Source: Adhaeribacter aquaticus DSM 16391 (GTDB lineage: Bacteria; Bacteroidota; Bacteroidia; Cytophagales; Hymenobacteraceae). From it: a DNA stretch of 64,000 nucleotides. The DNA lies in assembly GCF_000473365.1 (NCBI RefSeq), contig NZ_KI421517.1, forward strand, positions 4,600,296 through 4,664,295, in the 5' to 3' direction. Below the pieces are notes generated by a model, which did no database searches, had not been told where the DNA came from, and worked only from the letters and a program-made list of their open reading frames with translations. The position numbers were made by a program, and so were the translations under genes. Below, one piece after another: positions 60,930 to 64,000 of the stretch (positions are counted from its first letter, which is position 1; the number at the start of each line of letters is the position of its first letter).

Positions 60930-61346
60930 TTAAAAAGGAGTGAGCCGAAACAGGAAGGAATAATACTCAGGTAATAAATTGAGGATACCACTGTAAGTTG
61001 GAGATGGTTTCTCCTCCTGTGATTCCTGAAATAAAAAATAGTGGGCTTTTAAAAAAAAGTAAACACCAAGAGCCAGGGAAGAATAGAAACGGTTGGGCTT
61101 CAGATGGAAATTGGACTGCCCCATATCACTAAACTCTTCTGATAAGTCCATAATTTCCAGAAGTATGTGTTGGGCAAAATATTCTGGTTCCTCCAGTATT
61201 TCTTCTTCTTCAATATCTTCTGTTAGGGTTTCATTAATAAGGGCATAAGGCAACCTGTCTGCTAAATGTTTTCTAGGGAAGAAAGCAAATACCAGTGTAT
61301 GAATTAAGAAGCAAAATAAGAAAAAGGAAGCCCACTTTCTTACCAT
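60930..61346 (-). CDS. Hypothetical protein upstream of the efflux operon
   Basis: From ATG 61346 the protein is 138 residues, with an N-terminal hydrophobic helix (about 4-22, ASFFLFCFLIHTLVFAFF), a very acidic loop (TEDIEEEEILEEPEY) and a second hydrophobic helix around YSSLALGVYFFLKAHYFLF. A TTG at 61385 could extend it by 13 residues. It lies 131 bases upstream of the adaptor gene on the same strand and may be co-transcribed. No family recognised; it may be a local accessory or regulator of the pump. Confidence 0.6.
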   Translation of the reverse strand: MVRKWASFFLFCFLIHTLVFAFFPRKHLADRLPYALINETLTEDIEEEEILEEPEYFAQHILLEIMDLSEEFSDMGQSNFHLKPNRFYSSLALGVYFFLKAHYFLFQESQEEKPSPTYSGILNLLPEYYSFLFRLTPF

Positions 61347-61440
61347 GTCTTTAGGTTGAATTATGTTAAAAAAAATTTCTTTCAAATTTCCCCCTCGTTC
61401 CTTCTTTACTGCTCTTTTTTTAAAAGTAAAATACTTTTTA

Positions 61441-61448
61441 CAAAAATA
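61441..61448 (-). promoter_or_regulatory. -7 promoter element (TATTTTTG) upstream of the efflux region
   Basis: CAAAAATA on the + strand reads TATTTTTG leftward, a TAnnTTTG match 95 bases upstream of the hypothetical gene's ATG. It may start the whole efflux transcript. No -33 TTG is seen. Confidence 0.4.
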
Positions 61449-61811
61449 TCAATAAATTCTATATTTCATAATGTTTTTTATACTTTTTAAATCTTATGAT
61501 CTTGTTTTAACCAGTAAAGAAACAAAAGCATTTAAAAAATTGTATTATAACCTTTAATTCTGAAGATTTTCTGAAGTAGTCTAGTTATATTCTAATTAAT
61601 AAATATATACGATCGCCTCCGAAAATTCATTTTTTCACACCTCCTAACAAAATTAATACTAATTCAGTTTTCTTTTAACCCAAATAAGAGGCAAATACTT
61701 TATAATATCTTTATCCAACATATATCATATTGAATATTTATGCGTAAAGGGACAAGTAAAATTTTTCCTTATACACTAATTTTTCTTTGCTATAATTTTT
61801 AAAAGATATTT
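61449..61811. other. AT-rich intergenic region upstream of glgX
   Basis: About 360 bases between divergent genes. TATCTTTA at 61706-61713 is a one-mismatch -7 element that could serve glgX. No hairpin, repeat or ORF was seen. Confidence 0.4.
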
Positions 61812-62650
61812 ATGGATTTAAAAGTATATCCGGGTACCCCCTACCCCTTGGGTGCCACCTGGGATGGTAATGGCGTAAACTTTGCCCTTTTTGCCCAAAA
61901 TGCTACAGATGTAGATTTATGCCTTTTCAACTCAACTGAAGACCAGACAGAAACCCATCGTATTAAAATGTTTGAGCGGTCACACCAAATCTGGCATGCG
62001 TACCTCCCGGACATAAAACCCGGTCAATTATATGGTTACCGGGTTCATGGCACTTTTGATCCTAATAATGGCCACCGCTTTAATCCCAATAAACTTTTGC
62101 TAGACCCATATGCCAAGGCTATATCGGGTACTATCAAATGGCATAATTCCCTATTTGGTTACCAAATGGGTCATGAAGACGCTGATTTAAGCTTTAATGA
62201 CGAAGATAGTGCTCCGTATATTCCAAAAGCTGTAGTAATAGATCCCAACTTTGATTGGGAAGGTGACACAGCTCCGAAATACCCCTACTTCCAATCCATT
62301 ATTTACGAAACCCATGTAAAAGGCTTTACAAAAATGCATCCCGAAATTCCGGAAGAGATACGGGGAACCTATGCCGCATTAGCTCATCCGGTTACTATTA
62401 AGTACCTGAAAGAATTAGGCATTACAGCCATTGAACTAATGCCAGTGCATCACTTTGTGAACGATAGTATTCTGGAAGATAAAGGGCTTGCCAACTACTG
62501 GGGGTATAATACCATTGGCTTTTTTGCTCCGGATGTACGGTATTCCAGCAGTGGCGCTTTAGGCCAGCAGGTCATTGAATTTAAAAATATGGTAAAAGAG
62601 TTTCATAAAGCCGGAATAGAAGTAATTCTGGATGTAGTATATAACCATAC

Positions 62651-63105
62651 CGGCGAAGGAAACGAATTAGGACCCACTCTTTCCTTTAAAGGAATAGACA
62701 ATGCCTCTTACTACCGGCGAAGGAAACGAATTAGGACCCACTCTTTCCTTTAAAGGAATAGACAATGCCTCTTACTACCGGCGAAGGAAACGAATTAGGA
62801 CCCACTCTTTCCTTTAAAGGAATAGACAATGCCTCTTACTACCGGCGAAGGAAACGAATTAGGACCCACTCTTTCCTTTAAAGGAATAGACAATGCCTCT
62901 TACTACCGGCGAAGGAAACGAATTAGGACCCACTCTTTCCTTTAAAGGAATAGACAATGCCTCTTACTACCGGCGAAGGAAACGAATTAGGACCCACTCT
63001 TTCCTTTAAAGGAATAGACAATGCCTCTTACTACCGGCGAAGGAAACGAATTAGGACCCACTCTTTCCTTTAAAGGAATAGACAATGCCTCTTACTACCG
63101 GCTAA
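62651..63105 (+). repeat. Seven perfect tandem copies of a 64-bp unit inside glgX
   Basis: Copies start at 62651, 62715, 62779, 62843, 62907, 62971 and 63035. The last is followed at 63099 by the first four bases of the unit (CGGC) and then unique sequence. The array is bounded by a shared TACCGGC, which would have been the original microhomology. Each unit holds the 14-bp palindrome TTCCTTTAAAGGAA. I saw no differences between copies. 64 is not a multiple of three, but six extra copies (384 bp) are. Confidence 0.97.
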
Positions 63106-64000
63106 TGGAAGACAACCAGCGTTACTACATGGATTATACCGGTACCGGTAATACCCTTAACGCAAATCTGCCTAACGTACTCCGTCTGATAATGGACAGC
63201 CTGCGTTACTGGATTCTGGAAATGCACGTAGATGGGTTCCGTTTCGATTTAGCTTCAACACTGGCTCGGGAACTCCACGAAGTAGATCGGCTAAGTTCCT
63301 TCTTTGATATTATCCACCAGGACCCAATTATTTCGCAAGTAAAATTAATAGCTGAACCTTGGGATATTGGTGAAGGAGGCTATATGGTGGGCGGCTTTCC
63401 TCCGGGCTGGACGGAATGGAACGGTAAATACCGGGATTGTATGCGCGACTACTGGCGTGGCGAAGACAGTATGTTAGCTGAATTTGCGCAACGATTTACG
63501 GGTTCTTCTGATCTTTATTTAGACGATTACCGCCGGCCAACTGCCAGTATCAACTTCATTACCGCCCACGATGGTTTTACCATGCACGATTTAGTATCGT
63601 ACAATGAGAAGCACAACGAAGCCAACGGCGAAAATAACAATGATGGCGAAAGCCACAACCGTTCCTGGAACTGTGGAGCAGAAGGACCAACCGATGATCC
63701 GGAAATAAACGCTTTGCGTGACCGCCAAAAACGTAATCTTTTAACTACTTTATTCCTCTCGCAAGGTGTTCCGATGTTGGTGGCCGGCGATGAGATAAGC
63801 CGTACCCAGGGCGGTAATAACAATGCTTATTGCCAGGATAATGAAATTTCGTGGCTAAACTGGGATAAAGCTGATACGGGATTATTAGAATTTACCCGAA
63901 AGTTAATCCACTTGCGGAAAGATCACCCGGTTTTCCGGCGGCGGCGGTGGTTCCAAGGTCAACCTATTCATGGCCTAGAAACCGAAGATATTGCCTGGTT
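63021..64000 (+). CDS. Possible restart reading frame for the GlgX C-terminal part (open at window end)
   Basis: An ATG at 63021, in the tail of repeat copy 6, is in frame with copy 7 and all downstream glgX sequence. It starts [17 protein letters not shown] and continues through GH13 regions II-IV to the window edge. It lacks CBM48 and region I, so it would not be active alone. Each copy has the same ATG, but only the one in copy 6 (and formally those in frame register with it) reads on into the unique sequence. Whether it is translated is unknown; no ribosome-binding site is evident. Confidence 0.4.
   Translation, partial: MPLTTGEGNELGPTLSFKGIDNASYYRLMEDNQRYYMDYTGTGNTLNANLPNVLRLIMDSLRYWILEMHVDGFRFDLASTLARELHEVDRLSSFFDIIHQDPIISQVKLIAEPWDIGEGGYMVGGFPPGWTEWNGKYRDCMRDYWRGEDSMLAEFAQRFTGSSDLYLDDYRRPTASINFITAHDGFTMHDLVSYNEKHNEANGENNNDGESHNRSWNCGAEGPTDDPEINALRDRQKRNLLTTLFLSQGVPMLVAGDEISRTQGGNNNAYCQDNEISWLNWDKADTGLLEFTRKLIHLRKDHPVFRRRRWFQGQPIHGLETEDIAW

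Larger units (their letters stand above)
61812..64000 (+). pseudogene. glgX: Glycogen debranching enzyme GlgX, disrupted by a tandem repeat expansion (3' end outside window)
   Basis: ATG 61812 opens a GlgX-type protein: an N-terminal CBM48 (about 10-100, with PGTPYPLGATWDGNGVNFAL) and a GH13_11 catalytic domain with region I VILDVVYNHTGEGN. Right after region I the gene meets seven tandem copies of a 64-bp unit. The frame shifts and stops at TAA 62751-62753, so the N-terminal product is 313 residues. After the array the original frame resumes with [14 protein letters not shown], region [10 protein letters not shown] (nucleophile Asp), region III LIAEPWD and region IV ITAHDG. Neither fragment has all catalytic residues. 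Without the six extra copies about 600 residues of a near-700-residue enzyme would be visible. Confidence 0.88.

Noticed and set aside
62651-63105. Repeat array considered as a CRISPR array
   Set aside because: The copies abut directly with no spacers, lie in frame-coding sequence of glgX and have no cas genes nearby.
63527-63823. Leftward open frame of 98 codons opposite glgX
   Set aside because: It is antisense to strongly conserved GH13 regions and has no start context or family character.

Overview
The window looks like chromosomal DNA from a Bacteroidota bacterium, most likely of the Cytophagales/Hymenobacteraceae (Adhaeribacter-like). This is an inference. It rests on the AT-rich intergenic DNA, promoter-like TAnnTTTG (-7) elements with weak Shine-Dalgarno sequences, many short lipoproteins, and families typical of that phylum: DUF3127, DUF2461, PhoH-PIN, an AddAB-type helicase/nuclease pair, a CvpA-CAP fusion and small lysine-rich or acidic proteins. 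No rRNA, tRNA, CRISPR array, intact insertion sequence or prophage was recognised.

Layout. 0-3 kb: tail of a membrane protein ending in a natural His6, a membrane polyferredoxin, an alpha/beta hydrolase and a Bcp peroxiredoxin. 3.2-6.7 kb: a tight three-gene glycosyltransferase operon. 6.7-9.8 kb: DUF2461, a lipoprotein and an anti-sigma/ECF sigma pair. 10-15.2 kb: a GAF protein, xseAB, two small lipoproteins and an L,D-transpeptidase. 15.4-19.8 kb: an M1 aminopeptidase, a cyanophycinase facing an isoaspartyl peptidase, and a DUF3127 protein with an SSB-like tail. 19.8-21.5 kb: a gene-poor stretch around a Fur-family regulator that carries an operator-like inverted repeat over its start. 21.5-30.3 kb: an AlbA_2 protein, a MORN-type protein, PhoH-PIN, DinB, DUF1232, an SDR, a HI0933-type flavoprotein, a PA2169-type protein and a DEAD-box helicase. 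30.7-37.1 kb: an AddA/AddB-type recombination pair. 37.2-46.7 kb: LysM, RmuC, a periplasmic-binding-fold protein without a signal peptide, the remnant of an M2 peptidase, pirin, an S24 repressor, an Omp85-type barrel, TatA, glutamate dehydrogenase and MsrB. 46.7-53.8 kb: a HAD phosphatase, a protein with kinase-like motifs and a run of very small proteins, then a PAS histidine kinase. 53.8-60.8 kb: CvpA-CAP and a complete RND tripartite efflux operon. 61.8 kb to the end: a glycogen debranching enzyme gene (glgX) that is broken.

The most striking feature is at the right end. glgX contains seven perfect tandem copies of a 64-bp unit where the family needs one. Each added copy shifts the frame by one base. 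The six extra copies total 384 bp, so the downstream frame is restored, but the passage through the other frames creates stops. The two halves of the active site therefore fall on separate reading frames. This could be a reversible slippage switch, a recent null mutation or an assembly artefact. Other items worth a look are an uncharacterised protein with kinase-fold motifs, an AddA whose nuclease motif has lost its first aspartate, a fossil N-terminus of an M2 peptidase, a candidate leaderless promoter, the Fur-family operator and a cluster of small membrane proteins. I did not find a clear new multi-gene defence or biosynthetic system.

All function calls come from reading motifs in translated sequence. 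No database search was run.
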